A stretch of 57,941 nucleotides of DNA, from assembly GCA_947477745.1 (NCBI GenBank), contig CANJUF010000019.1:1-57941 (forward strand). The letters are read 5' to 3'. How positions within the stretch are numbered: position 1 is the first letter of the stretch; each line of letters opens with the position of its first letter. This document shows positions 42,865 through 51,772 of the stretch, piece after piece. This DNA comes from Sphingomonadaceae bacterium (GTDB taxonomy: Bacteria; Pseudomonadota; Alphaproteobacteria; Sphingomonadales; Sphingomonadaceae). The notes under the pieces are model-generated. The model did no database searches. It was not told the origin of the DNA and saw nothing but the letters and a program-made list of their open reading frames with translations. Both the position numbers and the translations under genes were made by a program.

Positions 42865-43884
42865 TTGAGCGATTACCCGAAGACACGCGCGCTGATGGCG
42901 CGCGGCAGCGAGTTTCTCGGCAGCGAATGGGCGATCCTGTGCGGCGCGATGTCATGGGTGTCCGAGCGCGGTCTCGTCTCGGCAATCAGCAATGCCGGCG
43001 GCTTCGGCGTGATCGCCTGCGGGGCGATGACCCCTGAACTGCTCGATGCCGAGATCGCGGGAACGACGGCGCTCACCCAGCGCCCGTTCGGCGTCAATCT
43101 CATCACCATGCACCCGGCTCTGTTCGACCTGATCGAAGTGTGCGGGCGGCATCGGGTTGGGCATGTCGTGCTCGCGGGCGGCATCCCGCCCAAGGGCAGC
43201 GTCGAGGCGATCAAGGCGACCGGCGCCAAGGTGATCTGCTTTGCCCCCACGGTGGCACTGGGCAAGAAGCTGCTGCGCTCGGGCGCCGATGCGCTGGTGA
43301 TCGAAGGCTCGGAGGCCGGCGGCCATATCGGCCCGGTTTCGACTTCGGTGCTGGCGCAGGAAATTCTGCCCGAGCTCGCCGCAGAAAACCTGGTGTTTGT
43401 TGCTGGCGGGATCGGCAATGGCGCGATGATCTCCGCCTATCTGGAAATGGGCGCCTGCGGGGTGCAGCTTGGCACCCGGTTTGCCTGCGCCAGCGAATCG
43501 ATCGCCCACCCGCAGTTCAAGAAGGCCTTCTTCCGCGCTTCGGCACGCGATGCCGTCACCTCGGTGCAGGTCGATCCGCGCCTGCCGGTGATCCCGGTGC
43601 GCGCACTCAAGAACAAGGGCACCGACGAATTCACCGCCAAGCAGATCGAGGTCGCCCGCCTGCTCGATTCGGGCGCAATCGAGATGGGCGAGGCGCAGTT
43701 GCAGATCGAGCATTTCTGGGCAGGCGCGCTGCGCCGCGCGGTGATCGACGGCGATGTCGAGAACGGTTCGCTGATGGCGGGCCAGTCAGTCGGCATGGTG
43801 AGCGCCGAGGAGCCCGTTGCCGAGATCATCGCCGCTCTGCTCGGCGAATGCGAGGCCGCGCTGTCGCAGCGCCGCGCCGCCTGA
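42865..43884 (+). CDS. Nitronate monooxygenase / YrpB-family flavoprotein
   Basis: 339 residues, TIM-barrel FMN enzyme of the 2-nitropropane dioxygenase group. Motifs seen are [34 protein letters not shown], the phosphate-binding [10 protein letters not shown] and [29 protein letters not shown]. It may oxidise nitronates or act as an NAD(P)H:flavin or quinone reductase. The start is TTG 42865, with ggcgggatgg upstream. purU follows directly. Confidence 0.86.
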   Translation: MSDYPKTRALMARGSEFLGSEWAILCGAMSWVSERGLVSAISNAGGFGVIACGAMTPELLDAEIAGTTALTQRPFGVNLITMHPALFDLIEVCGRHRVGHVVLAGGIPPKGSVEAIKATGAKVICFAPTVALGKKLLRSGADALVIEGSEAGGHIGPVSTSVLAQEILPELAAENLVFVAGGIGNGAMISAYLEMGACGVQLGTRFACASESIAHPQFKKAFFRASARDAVTSVQVDPRLPVIPVRALKNKGTDEFTAKQIEVARLLDSGAIEMGEAQLQIEHFWAGALRRAVIDGDVENGSLMAGQSVGMVSAEEPVAEIIAALLGECEAALSQRRAA

Positions 43885-43897
43885 GACGCGCCGGACC

Positions 43898-44752
43898 ATG
43901 GTAGGCGAATTGATCCTGACGCTTTCGTGCAAGGACCGGCCGGGCATCACTGCGCGGGTCACCACTTTCCTGTTCGAGCAAGGCGGCAACCTGATCGAAG
44001 CGCAGCAGTTCAACGACCGCGAAGACGGCGACTTCTTTATGCGGGTCGCCTTCGATCCCGGTGAGGGCGATCCCGAGAGGCTCTTTTCCGCCTTCGTCCC
44101 TATTGCCGAGGGCGACGGCATGCGCTGGAGCCTTCGCAGCCGCGGCCGCGCGCGCAAGGTGCTGATCCTCGTCTCGAAGTTCGATCATTGCCTTGCGGAC
44201 CTGCTATACCGCTCGCGCATCGGCGAGCTGGCGATGGAAGTCGTCGGCGTGGTCTGCAACCATCCGGCCGAGGTGCTCACCAACACCAATCTGCGCGACA
44301 TTCCGTTCCATCATGTGCCGGTTACCAAGGACACGAAGGCGCAGGCCGAGGCGCGGCTCAAGCAGATCGTCACCGATAGCGGGGCGGAACTGGTGGTGCT
44401 TGCGCGCTACATGCAAATTCTCTCGGACGACATGTCCGCCTGGCTTTCGGGCCGCTGCATCAACATCCACCATTCGTTCCTGCCGGGCTTCAAGGGCGCC
44501 AAGCCCTATCATCAGGCGCACGCGCGCGGGGTGAAGATGATCGGGGCCACCGCGCATTATGTCACGGCAGACCTCGACGAGGGGCCGATCATCCATCAGG
44601 ATGTCGAAGCGATCACTCATGCCGACTCGCCTGAGGACCTAGTACGCAAGGGCCGCGACATCGAACGGCGAGTGCTGGCGGAGGCCGTGCGGCTGCATCT
44701 GGAGGACCGGGTGCTGCTGAACGGCAGCAGGACGGTGGTGTTCAGGAGCTGA
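43898..44752 (+). CDS. purU: Formyltetrahydrofolate deformylase
   Basis: 284 residues. An ACT domain (1-80, [15 protein letters not shown]) is fused to a formyltransferase-like hydrolase domain: [25 protein letters not shown], the catalytic [19 protein letters not shown] and [16 protein letters not shown] with its aspartate. It releases formate from 10-formyl-THF, balancing one-carbon pools. ATG 43898 is at the start of the ACT domain, 13 bases after the preceding gene. Confidence 0.95.
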   Translation: MVGELILTLSCKDRPGITARVTTFLFEQGGNLIEAQQFNDREDGDFFMRVAFDPGEGDPERLFSAFVPIAEGDGMRWSLRSRGRARKVLILVSKFDHCLADLLYRSRIGELAMEVVGVVCNHPAEVLTNTNLRDIPFHHVPVTKDTKAQAEARLKQIVTDSGAELVVLARYMQILSDDMSAWLSGRCINIHHSFLPGFKGAKPYHQAHARGVKMIGATAHYVTADLDEGPIIHQDVEAITHADSPEDLVRKGRDIERRVLAEAVRLHLEDRVLLNGSRTVVFRS

Positions 44753-44779
44753 CACCCCGGCCATAACGGGAGAGAACGG

Positions 44780-45175
44780 ATGGGCGCGGTCGGTCTGGAA
44801 CATGTCAATATCGTCGCTGCCGACATCGGCGTGACCTGCGCCTTCTACGAGCGGTTGCTCGACATGGAGGCGCGGCCGATTCCGGTGATGCCCGACTATC
44901 CGGGCCGCTGGATCTACGATCGCAGCGATTCGCCGATCATCCATGTCCAGGTCCACAATCCCGAGCGCCACGGTCCACTCGGCGAGGCGCGCGCGAGCAC
45001 GGGCGCGATCGATCATGTCGCAATCGCCTGCGACGACTTCGAAGGCATGATGCAGCGCTGCGAGGAGATGGGGCTGGATTACCGGGTCGCCGAACTGCCT
45101 GGCGCGGATTTCCGCCAGCTGTTCGTCAACGATCCGGACAACGTGCTGCTCGAACTCAATTTCCGCACGGCTTGA
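44780..45175 (+). CDS. VOC (glyoxalase/bleomycin resistance/dioxygenase) protein
   Basis: 131 residues with two beta-alpha-beta-beta-beta repeats. Likely metal ligands include H in LEHVNIV and H in AIDHVAIAC, and the glutamate in NVLLELNF. The reaction is not clear. It lies between purU and a metallo-beta-lactamase-fold gene with short gaps, so all may be co-transcribed. Confidence 0.85.
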   Translation: MGAVGLEHVNIVAADIGVTCAFYERLLDMEARPIPVMPDYPGRWIYDRSDSPIIHVQVHNPERHGPLGEARASTGAIDHVAIACDDFEGMMQRCEEMGLDYRVAELPGADFRQLFVNDPDNVLLELNFRTA

Positions 45176-45194
45176 TCAATAAGGGAGGGATCGC

Positions 45195-46100
45195 ATGGCT
45201 ACCCAGACCGAGGTTTCGTTCCGCCGCTGGCAGATCGGCAAGGTGCGCGTCACCAAGATTCTCGAAAGCGAATCGACGTTCGACATCCCGACCATGTTTC
45301 CCAAGGCCAGCGCCGGGGAAGTGCAGAAGCTTGACTGGCTCAAGCCGCACTTCGTCACTGACGACTGGCAGGGCAAGCTGAGCATTCACGCCCTGGTGGT
45401 CGAAACGCCGGACCTGACCATCGTTGTCGATACCTGCATCGGTAATGACCGGGACCGGCTCGCCTATGCGTCGAACAGCAACCTGCAGACCGCCTTCATG
45501 GAGGATTTTGCCGCGGCCGGGTTTGACCGCCACAAGGTCGACGTGGTGCTGTGCACGCACCTGCACTTCGACCATGTCGGCTGGAACACGATGCTCGAGG
45601 ACGGCAAATGGGTGCCGACCTTTCCTAACGCGCGCTATCTGTTCAACAAGGCCGAGTTCGAGCACTGGCGCGACACGCAGGATGACGCGACCGAGGACAT
45701 GTTCCTCAATGTCCAGAAAGTGGTCTTCAACGATTCGATCGTGCCGGTGCTCGATGCAGGCCTAGTCGATCTGGTGAACGAGGATCACCGGGTCTGCGGC
45801 GAAGTCTGGTTCGAGCCGACACCGGGTCATTCGCCGGGGCATGTCTGCGTGCGCATCCGCTCCGAAGGCCAGGATGCCTTCATCACCGGCGACATGGTCC
45901 ACCATCCCTTTCAGTTCGCAAATGCCGAGTGGTCGATGGCCTCGGTCGATTACGACAGCGAGGCAGCGACCGCGACCCGCGCCCGGGTCTATGGCGAAGT
46001 GGCGGACCAGCCGGTGCTGGTGATCGGTACGCATTTTTCTGGCACGACGTCGGGCAGGGTCAGGCGCGACGGCGGCTCATACCGGTTCTACGCGGAGTGA
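45195..46100 (+). CDS. MBL-fold metallo-hydrolase
   Basis: 301 residues. Zinc motif HxHxDH at 122-127 (THLHFDHVGW), further histidines in PTPGHSPGHVCV and FITGDMVHHPFQF, and the last one in VIGTHFSGTT. The fold matches lactonase- or arylsulfatase-like hydrolases; substrate unknown. ATG 45195 follows ataagggagggatcgc, a strong site. It ends where the convergent PTP-like gene ends. Confidence 0.9.
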   Translation: MATQTEVSFRRWQIGKVRVTKILESESTFDIPTMFPKASAGEVQKLDWLKPHFVTDDWQGKLSIHALVVETPDLTIVVDTCIGNDRDRLAYASNSNLQTAFMEDFAAAGFDRHKVDVVLCTHLHFDHVGWNTMLEDGKWVPTFPNARYLFNKAEFEHWRDTQDDATEDMFLNVQKVVFNDSIVPVLDAGLVDLVNEDHRVCGEVWFEPTPGHSPGHVCVRIRSEGQDAFITGDMVHHPFQFANAEWSMASVDYDSEAATATRARVYGEVADQPVLVIGTHFSGTTSGRVRRDGGSYRFYAE

Positions 46101-46559
46101 CTAAGCACGCGCGGCGATAAACCGCGCCCAAGGCTCCATCGTAGGATGGTCGCCGCTATCTGGCGACCAGATCCGCTTCATCAAGGCGCGCGCCTCCGGT
46201 TCGGCCATGCCCTTCACATCGCGGTGATAGCGATAAAGGAACGCCGAAACCCGCATGTTGGCGATGCAGTGGACGTGCACCGGCGTTGCACCCGCTTCGT
46301 AGGCGGCGACGAATGCTTTGAAATGCGCATCACCGGGCGCATCGAACGGCACCGGGATGTGCGTGTAGGCGATGCCCGCCGCTGCCATCAACGCGGCCTC
46401 GTTTTCCAGTGCACCGTCACTGTCGGCAAGCGCGAGATTGATCACATGGCGTACGCCAATCGCGGCGAGCCGATCGACATCGGCCGCCTCGATCTTGCCC
46501 GAGGTGGTGGTGCGCGCATCGATGCGCAGCCACGCGGTGATGTCATCGGGGTCGGACAT
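46101..46559 (-). CDS. Protein tyrosine phosphatase-like protein
   Basis: 152 residues, dual-specificity-phosphatase-like fold: LAAIGVRHVINLALADSDGAL followed by AAAGIAYTHIPVPFDAPGDAHFKAF, then the active-site region VHVHCIANMRVSAFLYRYH. The nucleophile would be C98 and the arginine R103, giving HC-x4-R rather than the usual HC-x5-R. It is therefore either an atypical subfamily or inactive. Convergent with the MBL gene. Confidence 0.8.
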   Translation of the reverse strand: MSDPDDITAWLRIDARTTTSGKIEAADVDRLAAIGVRHVINLALADSDGALENEAALMAAAGIAYTHIPVPFDAPGDAHFKAFVAAYEAGATPVHVHCIANMRVSAFLYRYHRDVKGMAEPEARALMKRIWSPDSGDHPTMEPWARFIAARA

Positions 46560-46594
46560 GGGCGAAGCTTAGCTCGCCCATGCCGCCTTGGACA

Positions 46595-47014
46595 TTACGG
46601 AGCGGGGGTAGCCGACCATTCCGAGGGATAGGGAGCGACCCAGGCCGGCGGGCGCACCCAAGCTGTCCCGCGCGGAGCGAAGCCCTGCTCGATCGTGCCG
46701 ATCCGGCTCATGGCGCTGCGCATAGCCTCATCCTGGCACGAAGGGGTGATCGGCGAGGACGACGAGGTTTCCCCCAGCCGGTTGCACAGGAACCGCGCGG
46801 TCAGCCGCACGCGCTGGCGAAGCAGGTCGCGTCCCGCATCGGTGCTGAGATCGAGGTCGGCATAGCTGACCGACTGCGACAAGGTTTTCACGCTGTCGGG
46901 GACCGTGGCAAAACGACCTTCGACGATGATTTCCTCGGCGGCAGACTGGGCGAGGGCAGGCGCGCCTGCGGTCGCCAAGGCTGCCAGGCCGAGCGCCAGG
47001 AATGGCTTGTTCAT
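46595..47014 (-). CDS. UrcA-family secreted protein
   Basis: 139 residues from ATG 47014, with aggag upstream. A signal peptide (KPFLALGLAALATAGAPALA) is followed by the UrcA core SVSYADLDLSTDAGRDLLRQRVRLTARFLC and a second cysteine near residue 100, then a Pro/Trp-rich tail. The UrcA family is largely restricted to sphingomonads and relatives and has no known function. A longer frame to 47110 is not supported. Confidence 0.85.
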   Translation of the reverse strand: MNKPFLALGLAALATAGAPALAQSAAEEIIVEGRFATVPDSVKTLSQSVSYADLDLSTDAGRDLLRQRVRLTARFLCNRLGETSSSSPITPSCQDEAMRSAMSRIGTIEQGFAPRGTAWVRPPAWVAPYPSEWSATPAP

Positions 47015-47179
47015 TCGACTTCTCCTGATCTGGTTGATCGCTATCGATCGAAACGAGGCGGACTTGGGGCGGTTTCCGCTTCGACTTAGAATCCTCGCGG
47101 CTCGCCGCAAACGTGAACCGTTTCACATATTTTCGCCAAACGGCTACTCTGGCCGCGCCGGAAACAGGAGACCTTTGCG

Positions 47180-48055
47180 ATGTGCGATGAAACCACCAGC
47201 CAAACCCATGACCGCGCCCTGGCCGCGCGCGGGCTGACGAGGCGCGAATTTGCCGCGCTCGGCTCGGCAGCGGCGCTGAGCGCTTGCGCCTCGACCGGCA
47301 GTGAGCGTCCCGGCGAGCAGGAACTGGCCGAGCAGACGGTGCGCATCACCACCGCCGACGGGATCGCCGATGCCTTCTTCGTGCATCCCGCCAAGGGCAA
47401 GTGGCCCGGCGTGATCATGTGGCCCGACATTGCCGGCCTGCGCGAGGCCAAGCGGATCATGGCGCGGCGTCTGGCAAGCGCGGGCCACGCGGTGCTCGTG
47501 GTTAACCAGTATTACCGCAGCCAGCCCGCCCCGGTGATGGAGAGCTTCTCCGAATTCATGGACCCGGAAGGCCGCAAGAAGGCCATGGCGCTTTACGCCA
47601 CGGTCACGCCCGATCTGGTCGCGCGCGACGCCAAGGCCTACGTCGCCTTCCTCGACGCGCAGGACGCAGTCGAAACCAAGCGCGGCATCGGCAGCAACGG
47701 CTATTGCATGGGCGGATCGTTCGCCGTGCGCACCGCAGCGGCTATGCCGGACCGCGTGAGGGCGGCGGCATCGTTCCACGGCGGAGGGCTCGTCGGCGAC
47801 AAGCCCGACAGCCCGATCAAGCTGCTCGCGGGAACCAAGGCGAGCTACCTCATCGCCATTTCGCGTGATGACGACGCCAAGGCGCCCGGCGACAAGGACG
47901 CGCTGCGCAAGGCGGCGGACGCGGCGGGTCGGCCGGCGGAAATCGTCGTCTATCCCGCCGACCACGGCTGGATGGTGCCCGACTCTCCGGTCTACGATCC
48001 GACACAGGCCGATCTGGGCTTCGAGCAGATGCTGGGGCTGTTTCTCAATCTATAG
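47180..48055 (+). CDS. Exported dienelactone hydrolase-family protein
   Basis: 291 residues. The N-terminus has a twin-arginine-like LTRREFAALG with a lipobox ending in C36 (AALSAC), so it may be a Tat-exported lipoprotein. The hydrolase domain (52-291) carries nucleophile C176 in GYCMGGS, an aspartate in ISRDDD and H262 in ADHGWM, the Cys-His-Asp triad of dienelactone hydrolases. Substrate unknown. The adjacent DDN-like gene starts ten bases after it. Confidence 0.87.
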   Translation: MCDETTSQTHDRALAARGLTRREFAALGSAAALSACASTGSERPGEQELAEQTVRITTADGIADAFFVHPAKGKWPGVIMWPDIAGLREAKRIMARRLASAGHAVLVVNQYYRSQPAPVMESFSEFMDPEGRKKAMALYATVTPDLVARDAKAYVAFLDAQDAVETKRGIGSNGYCMGGSFAVRTAAAMPDRVRAAASFHGGGLVGDKPDSPIKLLAGTKASYLIAISRDDDAKAPGDKDALRKAADAAGRPAEIVVYPADHGWMVPDSPVYDPTQADLGFEQMLGLFLNL

Positions 48056-48065
48056 GATACTGACC

Positions 48066-48515
48066 ATGCCGACCGAAGCTCCCGAGAAGCTGCCGCCCCG
48101 CTGGGTGCTCAAGCTCGTTTCGCGGACTCACAACTTCCTCAACCGCATCACGGGCGGGCGGGCCTTCAACACGCTTGGGGGCGATGAAGTCTGCTTCGTG
48201 CGCATGACCGGCGCGAAGAGCGGTCGGAAGATCACGATGCCGTTGATGTATGTGCCCTACCGCGATGGCGTGCTGCTGGTAGCGTCGCAGGGCGGCGCGC
48301 CGAAAAACCCGATCTGGTACAACAACATCGCCAAAAACCCGGACATAGAGGTGAGCCATCGGGGCCGCAGGATGAAATTGCGCGCCCGCCTTGCCGCGCC
48401 GGAGGAAAAGCCCGAACTTTGGCCGGTGTGCGACGCTGCCTATGCGCCGTTTGTCGATTACCGGGCACGCACGGACCGCGACATTCCGATCTTTGTTTGC
48501 GAGCCGTCTGACTAA
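48066..48515 (+). CDS. Deazaflavin-dependent nitroreductase (DDN)-family protein
   Basis: 149 residues; MTGAKSGRKITMPLMYVPYRDG and VASQGGAPKNPIWYNNIAKNPDIEV mark the DDN split-barrel family. It is a paralogue of the protein at 42349-42798 with equal length, but has a distinct N-terminus (PPRWVLKLVSRTHNFLNRITG). It sits directly downstream of the dienelactone hydrolase gene and is likely co-transcribed. ATG 48066 is used; longer frames run inside the upstream gene. Confidence 0.83.
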   Translation: MPTEAPEKLPPRWVLKLVSRTHNFLNRITGGRAFNTLGGDEVCFVRMTGAKSGRKITMPLMYVPYRDGVLLVASQGGAPKNPIWYNNIAKNPDIEVSHRGRRMKLRARLAAPEEKPELWPVCDAAYAPFVDYRARTDRDIPIFVCEPSD

Positions 48516-48608
48516 ACGCAAGGCCGGGTCTCTGACTTCCGGTTTCCCTTGCCCCCGCTGCCCCCCGCGCTAAACTCCCGCCTGAATTGGTGGATGGAGG
48601 CAAGGGCA

Positions 48609-49523
48609 ATGGGTGGGTTTCTGATCGCGCTGATCGTGGTGGTCGTGGTGTTCCTGATGATGGGCGTGCGCGTCGTTCGTCAAGGCTATGTCTACACCAT
48701 CGAGCGGCTGGGCAAGTACACGCTGGCGGCCGAGCCGGGGCTGCATCTCATCATCCCCTTCGTCGACCGGGTCGGCCAGAAGGTCAACGTGATGGAGCAG
48801 GTGCTCGACATTCCCGGCCAGGAAATCATCACCAAGGATAACGCCATGGTGGGCGTCGACGCCGTGGTGTTCTTCCAGGTGCTCGATGCCGGCAAGGCCG
48901 CTTACGAGGTGTCGAACCTCTATATGGCGATCATGCAGCTCACTACCACCAACCTGCGCACGGTGATGGGTTCGATGGACCTCGACGAGACTCTGTCCAA
49001 GCGCGACGAGATCAACGCGAAGCTGCTCACAGTGATCGACCATGCCACCGAGCCATGGGGGGTGAAAATCACCCGCATCGAGATCAAGGACATTCGCCCG
49101 CCTGCCGACATTTCCAACGCGATGGCGAGGCAGATGAAGGCCGAACGCGAGAAGCGCGCTCAGATCCTCGAGGCCGAGGGCCTGCGCGCCGCCGAGATCC
49201 TGCGCGCCGAGGGCGAAAAACAAGGCGCCATCCTTTCGGCCGAAGGTCGCCGCGAAGCTGCTTTCCGCGATGCCGAAGCGCGCGAGCGCGAGGCCGAGGC
49301 CGAGGCCAAGGCGGCGACCATGGTGTCGGACGCCATCGCTTCGTCGGGCACGCAGGCGCTCAACTACTTCATCGCCCAGAAATACACTGACGCGATCAGC
49401 CAGTTCGCCACATCGCCCAATGCCAAGACCATCCTGTTTCCGGTAGAGGCGACGCAGCTGATCGGCTCGCTCGGCGGCATCGGCGAGCTGGTCAGGGATT
49501 CGCTGTCGGGTCCGAAGGCGTAA
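48609..49523 (+). CDS. SPFH/Band 7 protein (stomatin/QmcA-like)
   Basis: 304 residues. A single N-terminal membrane helix ([17 protein letters not shown]) precedes the SPFH domain: [37 protein letters not shown] and [19 protein letters not shown] motif, seen as [19 protein letters not shown]. Residues about 180-255 are a long Ala/Glu/Lys coiled coil. Such proteins assemble in membrane microdomains. ATG 48609 follows ggaggcaag. nfeD begins five bases downstream. Confidence 0.92.
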   Translation: MGGFLIALIVVVVVFLMMGVRVVRQGYVYTIERLGKYTLAAEPGLHLIIPFVDRVGQKVNVMEQVLDIPGQEIITKDNAMVGVDAVVFFQVLDAGKAAYEVSNLYMAIMQLTTTNLRTVMGSMDLDETLSKRDEINAKLLTVIDHATEPWGVKITRIEIKDIRPPADISNAMARQMKAEREKRAQILEAEGLRAAEILRAEGEKQGAILSAEGRREAAFRDAEAREREAEAEAKAATMVSDAIASSGTQALNYFIAQKYTDAISQFATSPNAKTILFPVEATQLIGSLGGIGELVRDSLSGPKA

Positions 49524-49527
49524 CGCG

Positions 49528-49974
49528 GTGGATACCGTGGCTGGCTTCGAAGCCCACTATGCCTGGCTCGCCCTCGGCCTGATCCTCGCCGCGCTGGAAA
49601 TGGCGATACCCGGCGTGTTCCTGATCTGGATGGCAGGTGCAGCGCTGATCGTCGGCGCGCTGGCCTGGCTCACCCCGATCGGACTGCCCTTGCAGATCGT
49701 GATTTTCGCCGGGCTGGCTATCGCTGCGGTGTTCCTTGGACGCAGGTACATCGCAGGCCATCCGATCCACGAAGCCGATCCGATGATGAACAAGCGCGCC
49801 GACCGGCTGGTCGGAGAGACCGTGGTTGTCACTCAGGCGATCGAGGGCGGGACCGGCAAGGTCAAGCTGGGCGACAGCGAGTGGCTGGCGCGCGGCGCCG
49901 ACGCTGCGGTTGGCGCGCGGCTTCGAGTGACGGGCCACGAAGGAACGGCGCTGCTGGTCGAAGCGACGGGTTGA
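49528..49974 (+). CDS. NfeD-family membrane protein
   Basis: 148 residues from GTG 49528. Two or three hydrophobic helices (YAWLALGLILAALEMAIPGVFLIWMAGAALIVGAL, then LQIVIFAGLAIAAVFLG) precede an OB-fold-like C-terminus (GETVVVTQAIEGGTGKVKLGDSEWLARG). Short NfeD proteins are regularly coupled to an SPFH partner as here, and the pair is thought to act together in the membrane. Convergent with the DapB-like gene. Confidence 0.9.
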   Translation: MDTVAGFEAHYAWLALGLILAALEMAIPGVFLIWMAGAALIVGALAWLTPIGLPLQIVIFAGLAIAAVFLGRRYIAGHPIHEADPMMNKRADRLVGETVVVTQAIEGGTGKVKLGDSEWLARGADAAVGARLRVTGHEGTALLVEATG

Positions 49975-49976
49975 AA

Positions 49977-51062
49977 TCAGCCGATGCGGGCGTGCAGGCT
50001 GGGCGTGTAGGGCAGGTCCAGAGCGGTGACGATGCCCGGCGCTGCGGCAACCACGTGGGGCAAGGCGTTTAGAACACGGTTCGCGGTAGCCTGCACGCCT
50101 CCGGTATTGTGATCGCCGTCCGAACCGATCGCGAAGCAATCCAGCGTCAGTTCCGGCCTGCCGCGAATGATCACACGGTGTACGCCTGACCGCCCTTGCG
50201 GCGGCTGCGGCCAATCCGGCGCCTGATCCGCGCCAAGCCGGGTGACGTGTTCGGCGACGATGAACGGCCTGCCGTCAACCAGACCCTCGGCCGCGAAACG
50301 CACACCGCTGCAGGTGCCTTGCGGAATCGCTCCCATTTTGCAGGTGAAGTCCTGTTCGGCAAAGCACCGCTCGAACCGGTCGCGCATCTCCTCGATCTCG
50401 ACGCCCATCGCATTCGCGATCATGTGCAGCATTCCGCCCCACGTGTGAATCACAGCGCCCGGAGTAGCCATCGGAGGCGCGAAATCCGGATCCCGGCCGA
50501 AACCGAAGGCAATGGCGGTGAAGTCAGGGTCTTCGTAAGTCGAATAATCGAAGATTTCCTGCACCACGATCTGCGTCACCTGGTCGGAAACGGCGAGGCC
50601 CGCGAGCGGGAGAAGATCGCCGGAGAAGCCCGGGTCGATGCCATTGACGAACAGCGTGCTGTTGCCTTTCCGGCATGCGGCTTCGATCGGTTCGCGCAAG
50701 GCCGGATCGGCGGTGCGCGGGTTGATCAGGACGATCAGGGCAATGCTGGCGACATTAATGCCGGCTTCCAGCAGGCGCGCAATATCGCGGGCTGCTTCTT
50801 CAGGGCGCAATTCTCCATTCGCGAAATACAGAGCGGCATCGGGCTTGAGCGCGATCAGCGCATCGACATCGTTGGTGGCGCGGATGCCGGTTTGGCGGTC
50901 AAGACCGCAGAGCTCGCCGGCGTCCTTGCCCTGCTTGTGGGGACTGTGGGCGTGGAGGCCGACAACTTCGATACCTGGATGCTCGAGCGCATGCCGCAGA
51001 CCGTGAAAGCCGACATTGCCAGTTCCCCAGAAAATCACGCGCGTTTTCGATTGTTCGGTCAT
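49977..51062 (-). CDS. DapB-like NAD(P)-dependent dehydrogenase
   Basis: 361 residues. The Rossmann motif is IFWGTGNVGFHGLRHALEHPG; the following EVVGLHAHSPHKQGKDAGELCG resembles dihydrodipicolinate reductase N-terminal domains and 2,4-diaminopentanoate dehydrogenase. The C-terminal part is much longer than DapB (361 versus about 240). The true DapB is at 11705, so a different substrate is likely and cannot be named. ATG 51062 chosen; ATG 51074 is possible. Confidence 0.8.
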   Translation of the reverse strand: MTEQSKTRVIFWGTGNVGFHGLRHALEHPGIEVVGLHAHSPHKQGKDAGELCGLDRQTGIRATNDVDALIALKPDAALYFANGELRPEEAARDIARLLEAGINVASIALIVLINPRTADPALREPIEAACRKGNSTLFVNGIDPGFSGDLLPLAGLAVSDQVTQIVVQEIFDYSTYEDPDFTAIAFGFGRDPDFAPPMATPGAVIHTWGGMLHMIANAMGVEIEEMRDRFERCFAEQDFTCKMGAIPQGTCSGVRFAAEGLVDGRPFIVAEHVTRLGADQAPDWPQPPQGRSGVHRVIIRGRPELTLDCFAIGSDGDHNTGGVQATANRVLNALPHVVAAAPGIVTALDLPYTPSLHARIG

Positions 51063-51242
51063 CGCCAGCCTCACCTGCTCGGCTTGTCGCTCGCACCGAG
51101 CAACGCCGTGAAGCGGACGCTAGGAGAGTCCGCGAACTGGCACTAGCGGGCGAGCCGCGCCGTGGCGATACGTATCCTACAAGGAGCGGACTGGAATCTT
51201 GGGCATGGGTGTTCCATATCTGCTCTGCAAGGAGACACGCCC

Positions 51243-51644
51243 ATGACCGACAAGCTCAACCTCACCGAAGCCGAGTGGCTCGAGAAGCTCGGGCCGGAAA
51301 AGTACCAGATCCTGCGCCAGGCGGGGACCGAGCGGGCCTTCACTGGCGAGTACGAGAACAACAAGGCCCCTGGCATGTACAAGTGCGCTGGCTGCGGCGC
51401 GCCGCTGTTCTCCTCGGAGACCAAGTACAATTCGGGCTCGGGCTGGCCCAGCTATTACCAGCCGCTCGATCCCGCCGCGATTGACGAGCATGTCGACCGG
51501 GCGCACGGCATGATCCGCACCGAGGTGCGCTGCGCCAAGTGCGAAGGCCATCTGGGCCACGTGTTCCCCGATGGCCCCGCGCCGACCGGCCTGCGCTATT
51601 GCATCAATTCGGCCTCGCTCGATTTCGAGGGCAAGGACGACTGA
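51243..51644 (+). CDS. msrB: Peptide-methionine (R)-S-oxide reductase
   Basis: 133 residues. MsrB repairs methionine-R-sulfoxide. The zinc cysteines are C48, C51, C97 and C100 (CAGC and CAKC), the substrate region is [11 protein letters not shown], and the catalytic cysteine is C120 in LRYCIN. ATG 51243 lies eight bases after aaggaga. Monocistronic. Confidence 0.96.
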   Translation: MTDKLNLTEAEWLEKLGPEKYQILRQAGTERAFTGEYENNKAPGMYKCAGCGAPLFSSETKYNSGSGWPSYYQPLDPAAIDEHVDRAHGMIRTEVRCAKCEGHLGHVFPDGPAPTGLRYCINSASLDFEGKDD

Positions 51645-51772
51645 TCGCGGTCGCCTTGGCGCGCTTGCCGAGCGATATGCCCCGTTTGTTCACCGCTGGC
51701 GGCTACCATCGTTGACGGCGGGCGTGTAAACGCGTCTTTCGCCCCGGCGACACACGGATAGCAGACTAGCTC

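Noticed and set aside
49977..51062. Second dapB
   Set aside because: Only the N-terminal nucleotide-binding part resembles DapB; the protein is over 100 residues longer and the catalytic HHxxK region is not present.
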